Source: JAAZNF01 sp964561025 | GTDB taxonomy: Bacteria; Myxococcota; B64-G9 | Assembly: GCA_964561025.1 (NCBI GenBank) | Contig: CAZLNM010000068.1 | Coordinates: forward strand, 1-28,274 | DNA length: 28,274 nt | Direction of reading: 5' to 3' | In this document: positions 1 through 8,637 of the stretch, piece after piece | How the letters are laid out: each line of letters begins with the position of its first letter | Position numbering within the stretch: position 1 is the stretch's first letter | The notes under the pieces: generated by a model | Seen by the model: only the letters and a program-made list of their open reading frames with translations | Told to the model about the DNA's origin: nothing | Databases searched by the model: none | Made by a program: the position numbers and the translations under genes

Positions 1-15
1 TCGACACTCGCGACA

Positions 16-50
16 AAAATCCGGACAGCACAATCAAGGGGCCTGTCCCC
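16..50. repeat. Dispersed palindromic repeat (REP-like), copy 1
   Basis: Positions 38-50 hold the interrupted palindrome GGGGCCTGTCCCC, and 16-27 hold AAAATCCGGACAG-type sequence that recurs as an inverted repeat at 9150-9187. A short run of GATG(C/T)TCC-like units follows at about 51-77. The same GGGGACAGGCCCC core, in either orientation, recurs at 2254, 18770 and 20597. That pattern fits a REP-like dispersed element. No transposase gene is present in the window, so its mobility is only inferred. Confidence 0.5.
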
Positions 51-191
51 GATGCTCCCCGATGTTCCGATGTTCTCATTGCCGTTCGTTGATTTTGAGA
101 TTGACGGTGATGGTACCGGGGATTAGTGTAGCCCTTTGGTGCAAGCAGTTGCTTCTACGCATTAGGCAGTAGTTAGGAAAGAGAGAAAATC

Positions 192-1769
192 ATGCGAAAC
201 TTATTTTCTTCAGGGCTTCTTTTGCTCATTACTTTCTTGATGCCATCGAGCATGGGCTGCAGCGGGCGCAGCAACGAAGCCGACGCAGGCCGCAAGGATG
301 GGACTCACAAGGATGGTTCCAACGACGGTGGCGACACCATCTCTTCTGGCGGTCTGACTATCTGCGACATTCAGAATCCCGCTTCCCCTCGACATCCTGA
401 CAACAATTCCGCTGTGACCGTCAAGGACGTCGTCGTCACATCTCCGATGGTCAAGGGCGCCAGCGCCTCCACGGCCCCCGACGCGTTCTGGGTAGCCCAG
501 CCGGGCGGTTGCGGTGCCGAGGGAAAGAAGTGGTCCGGCATCTATGTCTTCGCCAAGAACCTCACCGTAAGCGTGAAACCCGGCGACAAGGTCGACATCG
601 CCGGCATCTACACTGAATACTATGACGAGAGCGAGATCCAGGCGAGCAGCGTGACCGTTACCGGCACCGAGGCTGTCCCTGAACCGGCCGTGGTTTCTCC
701 GTCCGACATCTGCAAGCAGAAGGACTGCTCCACCAGCAACCCGCCGGGCGTGAAGATCCCCTGTAGCGGCGGCGCCGATGCCGAGGCATACGAAGGCGTT
801 TTGGTCGAGCTCGCGAACGTCGAGGTGGCGAGCATCACGGCCCCGGGTAGCGACTGCAAGCCTCATGGCGACTTCTCGGTCAAGGCCGCGGGCTCGGACG
901 ATCAGATGTTCGTGTCCACCCTGTTCCGGGCGGGCTACAACTATACGCCGGCAGTTGGCCACAAGTTCGCCAAGATCATTGGAATCCTTGAGTACTCCTT
1001 CGAGCAGTTCAAGGTCCAGCCACGCGGCTGTGACGACCTCATCGGCGAAGGCGGCGCCACCGTGTGCACCTCTTGCGCCAATCCACCTCCCACTGTCACC
1101 ATCGCTCAGATCCAGAATCCGGCAGCCCCCGGCCACGTAGCCAAACCCTGCGCGGTAAGAGTGGAGAACGTGGTGGTCACCACACCGGTCATCTCAAGCA
1201 AGCACTTCTACGTCTCCGACCCGGCGGGCGGCGAGTGGAGCGGCGTCTATGTCTATAACAGCTCCGGCCTGCCCACGACCGATATCGCCCCGGGAAAACT
1301 CGTCACCATCGAGGGCACCCTGGACGAGTACTACGAACTCACCGAGCTCAAACCGACCTCCATCACCTTCACCGGCGATGGGGCTGTCCCCGCCCCTACC
1401 CTCGTAACCCCGGACGAGGTTTGCACCGGCGGCAGCAAGCAGGAGAACTTCGAGGGTTGCCTGGTCAAGGTCGAGAACGTGAAGATCACCAAGGAATGCG
1501 TCGCTGGCAACGACGGCAAGGATCACGGCGACTTCGCGATAGAGTCCGCCGCAAACGCGGGTGAGGAGCTCGTGGTGGGTGCCCAGTTCCGGCCGGCGTT
1601 CTCCTGCTTCGACACCAAGAACGCCTGTCCCCACGATGGAAGCTACCAGGCCTGCGCCACCGACCAGCGGGCCGTGGACCTCGTGCTGTCTTCCATCACC
1701 GGCGTCATGGACTTTTCGTATAGCGAGGCCCGGCTCCAGCCCCGCTCCGACAGCGACATTGTCAAGTGA
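192..1769 (+). CDS. Lipoprotein with two YhcR/ExeM-like OB-fold repeat units
   Basis: This 525-residue exported protein has a signal peptide ending in SMGC, with Cys23 as the likely lipidated residue (a slightly atypical lipobox). A short Gly/Asp-rich linker leads to two tandem units of about 225 residues (roughly 56-283 and 302-523). Each unit starts with an (C/A)(D/Q)IQNP box, then VV(V/T)(T)(S/T)P, a WSG(I/V)YV(F/Y) strand, a (P)G(D/K)xVxIxGxxxEYY strand, and a second beta-rich half ending in (V/L)QPR. This is the pattern of the OB-fold domains found in YhcR, ExeM and NucH secreted nucleases; each half-unit may be one OB fold. No catalytic domain is visible, so a binding or accessory role is inferred. 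The start is supported by the AGGAAAGAGAG stretch upstream. It is first in a plus-strand cluster and overlaps the next gene by four bases. A weak TTGACG-N17-TAGTGT promoter candidate lies at 101-129. Confidence 0.8.
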   Translation: MRNLFSSGLLLLITFLMPSSMGCSGRSNEADAGRKDGTHKDGSNDGGDTISSGGLTICDIQNPASPRHPDNNSAVTVKDVVVTSPMVKGASASTAPDAFWVAQPGGCGAEGKKWSGIYVFAKNLTVSVKPGDKVDIAGIYTEYYDESEIQASSVTVTGTEAVPEPAVVSPSDICKQKDCSTSNPPGVKIPCSGGADAEAYEGVLVELANVEVASITAPGSDCKPHGDFSVKAAGSDDQMFVSTLFRAGYNYTPAVGHKFAKIIGILEYSFEQFKVQPRGCDDLIGEGGATVCTSCANPPPTVTIAQIQNPAAPGHVAKPCAVRVENVVVTTPVISSKHFYVSDPAGGEWSGVYVYNSSGLPTTDIAPGKLVTIEGTLDEYYELTELKPTSITFTGDGAVPAPTLVTPDEVCTGGSKQENFEGCLVKVENVKITKECVAGNDGKDHGDFAIESAANAGEELVVGAQFRPAFSCFDTKNACPHDGSYQACATDQRAVDLVLSSITGVMDFSYSEARLQPRSDSDIVK

Positions 1770-2695
1770 CGACCCCGGCCACGGCACTCGCGCGCGCTCC
1801 CGCTCTGCGGCCCGGAGACCAGGTCCGGCTGGTAGCCCCGGCCAGCCCCTTTGAACACAAACGATTCGAGCGCGGCATGGACGTCATCCGGCGGCTCGGG
1901 CTCGTCCCCGTCTGCGATCGCGCGGAATTCGCTGAATGGGGTTTTTTGGCTGGCGACGACGAGTCGCGCGCCGAACGCTTGCGACAGGCCTTCCTCGAGG
2001 AAGGCACCCGCGCGGTGTGGGCCATCCGCGGCGGCTACGGCACCGCCCGCCTCTTTGCCCACCTCGACCTCGCCGAGCTACGCCGCCGGCCGAAGCTGTT
2101 CGTCGGCTTTTCGGACCTCACCGCGCTGCTCAACCAGCTGTGCGCGCCGGGTGGCTTTTCCGTCCTCCATGGCCCGGTAATCACACAGCTTTCTGACGTC
2201 CCCGCCCCGGCATTGCGTTGGCTGAAACGCCTGCTGTTCGACCCAAATCCACCGGGGCCTGTCCCCATGGGAAAACTCAAATGCGTCGTCCCGGGCGAGG
2301 TGAACGGCTTTCTCGCCGGCGGCAACCTCTCGATCCTGGCCAGCCTGTGCGGCACGCCTCATTTCCCCGAACTCTCCGGCGCCATCCTGTGCCTGGAGGA
2401 CACCGGCGAGGCCGCTTACCGGCTGGACCGTTGCTTCCTTCAACTGCGCCTGTCGGGCGCGCTCGATCGCGTCTTCGGCGTGGTCCTGGGCCGGCTCGAC
2501 GGCTGCACTCCGAACACCGGCCGGTGGAGCGCCCGAGCCACGCTGGAACGCGCCGTGCGGGCGCTCGGCGTCCCGGCCGTCTCAGGGGCCTCGTTCGGCC
2601 ACTTCCGCCGCAACGTGGCCCTTCCCCTCGGCGCCCTGGCACGGCTCGATGCAAGCCGCGGCGAGCTGCGACTGCTCGAGGGCGCCGTTCTGTGA
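1766..2695 (+). CDS. ldcA: LD-carboxypeptidase, S66 family (LdcA-like)
   Basis: This 309-residue protein starts at a GTG that overlaps the previous stop codon, which suggests translational coupling. S66 peptidases remove the terminal D-Ala from muramoyl tetrapeptides during peptidoglycan recycling, normally in the cytoplasm, and no signal peptide is seen here. Family features: GDxVxLVAPASP near the N-terminus, the RGGYGTAR loop (88-95), the nucleophile region GFSD with Ser116, a Glu in CLEDTGE (Glu211), and a His in SFGHF (His279). The Ser-Glu-His spacing closely resembles that of characterised LdcA enzymes, and full length is usual for the family. A REP-like GGGGCCTGTCCCC sequence lies inside the coding region at 2254-2266 and encodes GPVP. 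Its place in a cluster of secreted proteins is unusual for a recycling enzyme. Confidence 0.88.
   Translation: MTTPATALARAPALRPGDQVRLVAPASPFEHKRFERGMDVIRRLGLVPVCDRAEFAEWGFLAGDDESRAERLRQAFLEEGTRAVWAIRGGYGTARLFAHLDLAELRRRPKLFVGFSDLTALLNQLCAPGGFSVLHGPVITQLSDVPAPALRWLKRLLFDPNPPGPVPMGKLKCVVPGEVNGFLAGGNLSILASLCGTPHFPELSGAILCLEDTGEAAYRLDRCFLQLRLSGALDRVFGVVLGRLDGCTPNTGRWSARATLERAVRALGVPAVSGASFGHFRRNVALPLGALARLDASRGELRLLEGAVL
2254..2266. repeat. REP-like core sequence inside ldcA
   Basis: GGGGCCTGTCCCC is identical to the copy at 38-50 and is the reverse complement of the core at 18770. It is in frame and encodes Gly-Pro-Val-Pro in a loop-like stretch around residues 163-167. It may be an in-frame repeat remnant or chance in GC-rich coding DNA. 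Confidence 0.35.
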
Positions 2696-2751
2696 TTGAC
2701 TTGGAATCAGCGCGGGCATACCTTCCCCTCGGCCGTCCTTCGAGGTGCCCT

Positions 2752-5112
2752 ATGAGAAAACACCGTCCCCTTCGCCGCTGGCCGGCGCTCGTGCTGCCGC
2801 TCTTGTGGGCTTGCACCGTGGAGACCGAGTCTCCCATCGTCGCCGGCACCACCACTCGCCTCACCATCCTGCACACCTCGGACATCCATAGCCGGATCTT
2901 CCCCTACGAGCTTCGCCCGCTCACCACCGACCAGAACTACGGCCTGTTCGCCGAGAGCAGCCCCTACGGTGGGGTGGAGCGGATCGCCGCGCTCATCGAG
3001 CGCGAGCGCGGCCGCGGAGAGCGGGTGGTGTACCTGGATTCGGGCGACCCCTTCCAGGGCGCGCCTATCTTCAACTACTCCTCCGGTGAGCCGGAGTTCC
3101 GCTGGCTCTCCACCATGGCGCTCGAGGCCATGGTCGTCGGCAACCACGAGTTCGATCTCGGCACCGGCAACCTCACCAACCAGGCGGCCCACTGGGCGCA
3201 CTTCCCCATGCTGGCGGCGAACTACATCTTCGACGATCACACCGTCCCCAAGAACCACCAGCTCGGAAAGTACGTGCACCCCTTCGTGGTCATGGACGTG
3301 AAGGGCCTGCGCGTGGCCATCATCGGTCTCGGCGACATCTCCTCGATGTACTCCATCACCGAGGGCGGCAACTCCGCCGGCATCACCCCGGTGGAGGCCA
3401 ACGAGACGGCTCGGGCCTACATCGCGTTCCTCAAGCCCGCGGCCGACGTGTTCATCATCCTCTCGCACCTGGGGCTCACCGAGGACCAGGAGCTGGTGAA
3501 TGGCCACGAGATGTACGTGCCCGAGGACCAGGACATCTCCCCGTACACCCGGCGCGCCGAGGACCCGTGGGTCCCCCTCACCTGCCCCGAGTGCTACCCC
3601 GGCAACCGCAAGTACTGGGTGCCCGGGGTACGCGGCATCGACGCCATCCTGGGCGGCCACCTGCACATCCTGCTCCACCCGCCCATGGTGCTCACCGATC
3701 CCGCGGGGCGGAAGGTCGTGCTGGAGCACCCCGGCGCCTTCGCCAAGTATCTCACCCGCACCGATCTGGCGGTGGCCGTCCCGGCCACCGGCTACGGCTG
3801 CGACACCCAGGCCGGCCACTGCACGCCGGAAGACGCCTTCGGCTTGGCGCGTCCGTGTCAGAGCAACGCCGACTGCACTCTCGACAAGGTGGCCCCCTAC
3901 GGCGCCGAGATCATGTCCCACCGTCACCAGATCTTTCCCATCGACGCCATGTGGTGCGCCGAGCCGCGCCCCGAGGACAACTACGCCGCGGAATTTCCCG
4001 AGCAAGTGCGCACGCTGCGGGCCTTCTGCGGCGTGATGGGCCACGCTCCCACCCGGAACCTGCTGGAACCGTACCGCATCGCCATGGAGACCGACCCGCG
4101 TTTCGATCTCACCAAGGTCTTCGGCTACGCCCCGCGGGCCATCCAGCGCAAGAACCTGGGCACCGGCGGCGACTCGGAACTCGGCAACCTCACCGCGCTC
4201 TCCATGATGCGGCGGCGGCGAGTCGAGGCGGAGTTCGCCGTGACCAACACCCTGGGCATCCGCGACAACCTCTACCCGGGCCTCATCAACATGGAGACGG
4301 TGTTCAACGTCTTCCCCTTCGAGAACACCATCACCATCATGTACCTGTCGGGCCGCGAGATCCAGGAGCTGTTCGACTACGTCACCGAGCGCTCCGGCGG
4401 CCGCGGTTGCCAGAGCCAGGCACAGATCGCCGGAGCCTCCTTCACCATGAACTGCGGCCAGGACATCCGCAACAAGGCGCACTACCCCTGCACCCAGGCC
4501 GCGGACTGCTGCGTGTACCGCTCGGACATCGCCCCTTGCGATCCGCAAGCCAAGAACACCTGGCAGTGCCTGCAGGAGGGCACCGACCAGCCGTACTGCT
4601 ACGCCCATCCGGCGGAGGACATCCTGGTGAACGGGTTGCCGGTGAACCTCGACGCCTCCTACAAGATGGCCACCAACGACTACATCGCCAAGGGCGGCTC
4701 GGGTTTCAAGGTGCTGAAACGCAACACCACCAAGGTCCATACCGGCATCTCCATGCGCGACGCCCTGGTGGAATACCTGGCCTCGTTCCCCACCTGCGAG
4801 CAGATGTTGACCCCCAGCCCCTGCGCCAAGGACGGCGACTGCCCCTACGGCTGGACCTGTAGCAAGGAGGGGCGCTGCCAGACCTCGGCCGAGGGATTCG
4901 ATACCTTCGCCATGGCCTTCTGCGTGAGCGCCAAGAACAACCCCGCGGACATCCTGGTCAAGGGCGACTGCCGCTGCCGGGACGCGCTGGCCGGCGACAC
5001 CAACCGCTGCGGGGCCATCACCATCCCCATGACCCAGTTCTGCACCTACCCGCTACGCTTCCCCGTGCTCACCGGGCGCGAGGACAGCCGCATCCGCCGG
5101 CGGGTGAAGTGA
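2752..5112 (+). CDS. Secreted 5'-nucleotidase / calcineurin-like phosphoesterase with Cys-rich inserts
   Basis: The chosen ATG gives 786 residues, has GAGGTG just upstream and is followed by a signal peptide with a lipobox-like LWAC (Cys21). Longer upstream starts would run through ldcA. The metallophosphoesterase domain (about 36-345) shows all the metal-site motifs: TSDIH (42-46), DSGD (96-99), GNHEFD (130-135), SHLG (238-241) and GGHLH (301-305). The 5'-nucleotidase C-terminal domain (about 455-675) carries NDYIAKGGSGF (642-652), the substrate-pocket signature of the family. Expected activity is hydrolysis of nucleotide monophosphates or related phosphoesters outside the cytoplasm. The protein is longer than usual 5'-nucleotidases because of cysteine-rich inserts near 350-430, 551-617 and 681-764, with C-x4-DC modules common in myxobacterial secreted proteins. 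In YhcR-type nucleases the same two domains are fused to OB folds like those of the protein at 192-1769. Confidence 0.9.
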   Translation: MRKHRPLRRWPALVLPLLWACTVETESPIVAGTTTRLTILHTSDIHSRIFPYELRPLTTDQNYGLFAESSPYGGVERIAALIERERGRGERVVYLDSGDPFQGAPIFNYSSGEPEFRWLSTMALEAMVVGNHEFDLGTGNLTNQAAHWAHFPMLAANYIFDDHTVPKNHQLGKYVHPFVVMDVKGLRVAIIGLGDISSMYSITEGGNSAGITPVEANETARAYIAFLKPAADVFIILSHLGLTEDQELVNGHEMYVPEDQDISPYTRRAEDPWVPLTCPECYPGNRKYWVPGVRGIDAILGGHLHILLHPPMVLTDPAGRKVVLEHPGAFAKYLTRTDLAVAVPATGYGCDTQAGHCTPEDAFGLARPCQSNADCTLDKVAPYGAEIMSHRHQIFPIDAMWCAEPRPEDNYAAEFPEQVRTLRAFCGVMGHAPTRNLLEPYRIAMETDPRFDLTKVFGYAPRAIQRKNLGTGGDSELGNLTALSMMRRRRVEAEFAVTNTLGIRDNLYPGLINMETVFNVFPFENTITIMYLSGREIQELFDYVTERSGGRGCQSQAQIAGASFTMNCGQDIRNKAHYPCTQAADCCVYRSDIAPCDPQAKNTWQCLQEGTDQPYCYAHPAEDILVNGLPVNLDASYKMATNDYIAKGGSGFKVLKRNTTKVHTGISMRDALVEYLASFPTCEQMLTPSPCAKDGDCPYGWTCSKEGRCQTSAEGFDTFAMAFCVSAKNNPADILVKGDCRCRDALAGDTNRCGAITIPMTQFCTYPLRFPVLTGREDSRIRRRVK

Positions 5113-5119
5113 GGTCGCC

Positions 5120-6937
5120 ATGCGCGCGCACACCTTCGTCCCCGTCTCCATCGCCGCCCTGGCGGCGGTCTCCCTGGTGGCCTTCGGCCCGTGCGTGGAG
5201 AAGCGCCCGCTGGAGAACGGCCTGGGCGGCTTCCGCGTCACGGTGACCGGCGTGAACGGCGCCAGCGGCGAGGGTACGCTCGAGTCGCCCTATGCCTACC
5301 CGCAGGGCGCGGTGAGTTTCAGCATCAGCGCCCAGGCCATCGACCGGCGCGGGGCGCCGCTGGCCTGGGAGGGCGAGGCCACCGTGAGCGTCCAGCCCGG
5401 CGAGGTGGTGTCCATCGATCCTCCCTCGCCCTCGGGATTTGTCGCTCGCTTCTCACAGGGGACCTGGTCCGGCACCGTCACCGCCCGCAAGACCTACGGC
5501 CGCGTCGCGGTGTGGCTGGAAGACGCCCGCTGGATGGACACCGACCCGGCCCTGAATTTCTGCCGCGAGGATCGCGACTGCGATCCGCGAGGGACGAGCG
5601 GCGCGGTGTGCGAGGAGGGCGTGTGCTCCCCCAGCGTCGCCGTGCCGCAGAAGACCATCGCGGGCAGTCAGGCCACCGGCGTGTCGCGGCACATCTACTT
5701 TCGCAACCCGGCGCTGCAACACATCCAGATCGATGGTCCCACCTACGGCAACGGCGCCGCCACCAACGACCTCTCGGCCATGACCCAGAGTTTCGTGGAG
5801 ATCGACACGCGCGCGGACGCCACCGGCCCGCTGCCTCCCGGGCACGGCCAGCTCATCGTGACCGGCATCTTCAACGAGGGGTTCTTCGTCACCGACCTTG
5901 CGCCGGAGACGCTCTCCTTCTTGCCGGCGGAGCTGCAGCGGGGCTTCAACCACCTCTACGCCTACTCGTTCTCGTACCCCGACGAGCTCCTGGTCGGCGA
6001 CCGGCTGGACGTCCTGGCGGGGACCACCCAGGACTTCTCGGGCGCCACCCAGATCAGTTTCCCCTTCTGGCGCCACGCCCAGGAGAAATACCAACCGGAG
6101 CAGCCCTGTATCCGCCACCAGGACTGCACCGCCGGGCCGGCCTGGTTCTGCGGCGATGGGCTGTGCCGCATCGGCGTCGCGCCCGAGAACCTCGACGCCG
6201 TGGTGCCCCCGACGCCGATCACCGCGGAGCTGTGCAACGAGGATCCCGCCGGCCAGTACCCCCACCTGTGCGGCTACAGCAAGAAATCCTGGAAGCTCGA
6301 GATGCTGGAGTCGGCCCGGGTGTCGCTCACCGATCTGCGGTTCCCCGACCTCTTCCTCAATTGCGACTTCAACGGGGACGGCGACATCGCGCCCAGCTAC
6401 CCGGTGCCGGAAGATCCCAACCTCAGGCTCGAGTACATCTGCCGCGACGAGTGCCTGGCCCGCACCGGCACCCTGGAGGTCTCGGTGCGCGAGGCCATCG
6501 CCCCCGCCGAGGTGCTGGCCCGGCTGGCCGTCGCCCCCTGCGCCGCACCGGCCGACTGCGCCAGCGGGGTGTGCGGCGAGGATCACGCCTGTCGTGAGAT
6601 CTGTCCCTTCGAGGCCACCATCCCCAACGTGGCGCCCCACTGCCTGCGGCTGAAGGTGGACCCGGACACGGTGTGCTCGGAGCTCTCCACCCTGCGCCAG
6701 TATGGCCAGTGGACCGTGGCCATGCAGCGCGGCTTGGGTCCGCTCATCAACATCTCCACCGGCGACAGCGCGCCCACCTTCGACCCCACCGCGGCCTCCA
6801 ACCTGGGCCGGCTGGTGGACAGCGCCGCGGGGGAGAAGCTGCAAGGCAACCTGCGCCAGGTGCGCGCCGCCCGCCCGCGCTGGATCGTGCTGGTGGGCTG
6901 GCTGCCGAACGACATGCCGGACTGGATGAGGCCGTAG
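5120..6937 (+). CDS. Cys-rich secreted protein with OB-like segment
   Basis: This 605-residue protein begins seven bases after the 5'-nucleotidase stop, with GAGG overlapping that stop codon, so it is probably co-transcribed. It has an N-terminal signal sequence. Cys25 follows Pro, so lipidation is doubtful. After a beta-rich, Ig-like stretch (about 35-135) there is a C-x4-DC module (148-169), then an OB-like segment (about 243-317) with GFFVTDL, a long insertion and GDRLDVLAGTTQDF, resembling the OB units of the protein at 192-1769. A second and third C-x4-DC module follow at 330-349 and 474-495. DFNGDGD (416-422) resembles an EF-hand or dockerin calcium loop. No enzyme motif was recognised. 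The context suggests a partner of the secreted phosphoesterase upstream. Confidence 0.72.
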   Translation: MRAHTFVPVSIAALAAVSLVAFGPCVEKRPLENGLGGFRVTVTGVNGASGEGTLESPYAYPQGAVSFSISAQAIDRRGAPLAWEGEATVSVQPGEVVSIDPPSPSGFVARFSQGTWSGTVTARKTYGRVAVWLEDARWMDTDPALNFCREDRDCDPRGTSGAVCEEGVCSPSVAVPQKTIAGSQATGVSRHIYFRNPALQHIQIDGPTYGNGAATNDLSAMTQSFVEIDTRADATGPLPPGHGQLIVTGIFNEGFFVTDLAPETLSFLPAELQRGFNHLYAYSFSYPDELLVGDRLDVLAGTTQDFSGATQISFPFWRHAQEKYQPEQPCIRHQDCTAGPAWFCGDGLCRIGVAPENLDAVVPPTPITAELCNEDPAGQYPHLCGYSKKSWKLEMLESARVSLTDLRFPDLFLNCDFNGDGDIAPSYPVPEDPNLRLEYICRDECLARTGTLEVSVREAIAPAEVLARLAVAPCAAPADCASGVCGEDHACREICPFEATIPNVAPHCLRLKVDPDTVCSELSTLRQYGQWTVAMQRGLGPLINISTGDSAPTFDPTAASNLGRLVDSAAGEKLQGNLRQVRAARPRWIVLVGWLPNDMPDWMRP

Positions 6938-6973
6938 CCCATGAAACCCATCACCGCAAGACGAGGAACGACC

Positions 6974-8509
6974 ATGAACCGAACCCTGCGAAACGCGCTC
7001 CTTTTGCTCCCGGCCCTGCTGATCTCGCTGCTTTGGGCCGCGCCCGCCGCGGCCGGCGACTTCATGGACACCCGCATCAGTTTCGTGATCTCGGACGCCA
7101 ACTTCTTCGCCGGACCCGGCGAGAGCCAGGTGAACAACCCCGGCATCGGCATCGGCGCCGGCAAGCAGAACACCCTGTTCTTCGACAACTACGACACCCG
7201 CTTCACCGGCTTCGAGTCGCTCTCCCACCTGGTGCTCTACAAGAAGCTCCCCAGCTTCTTCGACAACCTGACCACCGAGGCGGCGTTGGCCATCCGCTTC
7301 TACATCTTCGGCGACACCGACGTGAACAAGATGATCTACGACACCGGCAGCTACATCCGCCTGACGTACGACTTCTCGGGCGGCGCGGCCGAGAACGACA
7401 ACCTCCAGGTCACCCTGTTCCCGGTGTCGGGCGACCGCTTCCGGCTGGGCTACAGCTACCGCATCTCCTGGGGCGGCAGCGGCATCTTCCCCAACTACGA
7501 CCCGCGGGTGAACGTCCCGGCGGTGAAGCTGCAGCTCAACAAGCCCTGGGGCTACGCCTTCCTCGGCGCCAAGACCACCCAGATCAACGAGTACCTCAAG
7601 GACACCAACCAGACCGAGATGGTGACGAACTACGGCCTGCTGGCCGGCCTGGGCGTGGACATCGAAGGGTTCCGCGCCGAGGTGAACGGCGGATTCTTCA
7701 CCCGCGGCACCTTCGCCCACCAGGGCGTGCGCGGCGAGAACATGTACGGCGGCGGCGTCTCCTACCAGCTCGGCTACCACCAGGGCATGTCCATCGGCAC
7801 CTCCATCGACTTCGCGCTGTACCGCAACGACCCCGACATCGACGTCAAGTTCTTCAAGCCCGAGACGTACGGCGAGGGCCTGTCGTTCATGGTCAAGCAC
7901 GAGGGGACCTTCCTGTTCCAGACGCTCATCCACCCCGAAAAGTACGGCACCACCGTGAACCAGCTGGCCTATGCCTTCGACGTGAACGCCGCCATGAAGC
8001 TCGGCTACCTGCGCGTGCACCTGGACGCCATGTTCCGCTCGCTTTCGTACGTCCTCTACGAGACGCCCAGCTTCACCCCCTTCTACGACTTCCCGGCAGG
8101 CGCCAAGACCAAGCCCGAGTTCTTCGCCGCCCTGGGCGTGGACTACCACTTCCCCTCGCTGCACCTCACCCCGGGCTTCACCTTCGGGGCGCAGAACCCG
8201 GCCACCTACACCATCGACAACGTGGTCATCGGCCAGTCGCCCTACCTCGGCAAGCGCACGGTGGTGGTGTGGGACGTGGCCACCCGCTCGGTGCTGCCGG
8301 TGAACGAGGGGGCCGCGCTCATCTGGTCCTTCAAGCTGAACGCCCGCTGGGACATCTCCGAGATGCTGGCAGTGGTGGCCGAGGTGTTCTACACCTTCGA
8401 CAACAACCGGGTGCGCTACCGCAGCGACTTCGACGGCATGAACATCACCACCAACTGGGACGACCCCAACATCCTGGGCATGAACCTGGTGGCCCAGGCG
8501 CGCTTCTGA
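6974..8509 (+). CDS. Probable outer-membrane beta-barrel protein
   Basis: The chosen ATG gives 511 residues, has GAGGAA five bases upstream, and opens a clean signal peptide (about 1-28, ending AAPAAA). An in-frame ATG at 6941 would add 11 residues and lacks a comparable ribosome site. The mature protein is rich in alternating aromatic/polar strands and Gly/Asn/Asp turns and ends in a C-terminal Phe (QARF), as expected for an outer-membrane barrel recognised by the BAM machinery. I do not recognise a specific porin family. It is the last of five closely spaced genes from 192 and may provide the outer-membrane component for the secreted phosphoesterase cluster, perhaps nucleoside or phosphate passage. 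That role is inference from position only. Confidence 0.72.
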   Translation: MNRTLRNALLLLPALLISLLWAAPAAAGDFMDTRISFVISDANFFAGPGESQVNNPGIGIGAGKQNTLFFDNYDTRFTGFESLSHLVLYKKLPSFFDNLTTEAALAIRFYIFGDTDVNKMIYDTGSYIRLTYDFSGGAAENDNLQVTLFPVSGDRFRLGYSYRISWGGSGIFPNYDPRVNVPAVKLQLNKPWGYAFLGAKTTQINEYLKDTNQTEMVTNYGLLAGLGVDIEGFRAEVNGGFFTRGTFAHQGVRGENMYGGGVSYQLGYHQGMSIGTSIDFALYRNDPDIDVKFFKPETYGEGLSFMVKHEGTFLFQTLIHPEKYGTTVNQLAYAFDVNAAMKLGYLRVHLDAMFRSLSYVLYETPSFTPFYDFPAGAKTKPEFFAALGVDYHFPSLHLTPGFTFGAQNPATYTIDNVVIGQSPYLGKRTVVVWDVATRSVLPVNEGAALIWSFKLNARWDISEMLAVVAEVFYTFDNNRVRYRSDFDGMNITTNWDDPNILGMNLVAQARF

Positions 8510-8637
8510 TTTTTCCCCATTCTCTCCAGCGGACGAATCCAACCGAAGCCCGGCTGACGTCAAGAGTGAGCGAAAGCGTATCCCGCAAAGGCCGAGGGCC
8601 CTTGACGGCTACGGCCGAGCGGAGGCCAATCGAGATA

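Noticed and set aside
1380..1391. GGGGCTGTCCCC in the first gene as another REP-like copy
   Set aside because: One base short of the core and fully explained by the repeated GAVPAP coding sequence shared by both OB units.
2218..2751. Upstream extension of the 5'-nucleotidase reading frame through ldcA
   Set aside because: The added residues are Arg/Pro-rich shadow translation of ldcA. The ATG at 2752 has a ribosome site and a signal peptide.
5453..8563. Minus-strand reading frame of more than 1000 codons opposite the Cys-rich and barrel protein genes
   Set aside because: Composition is that of antisense of GC-rich coding DNA. The plus strand has signal peptides, ribosome sites and domain motifs.
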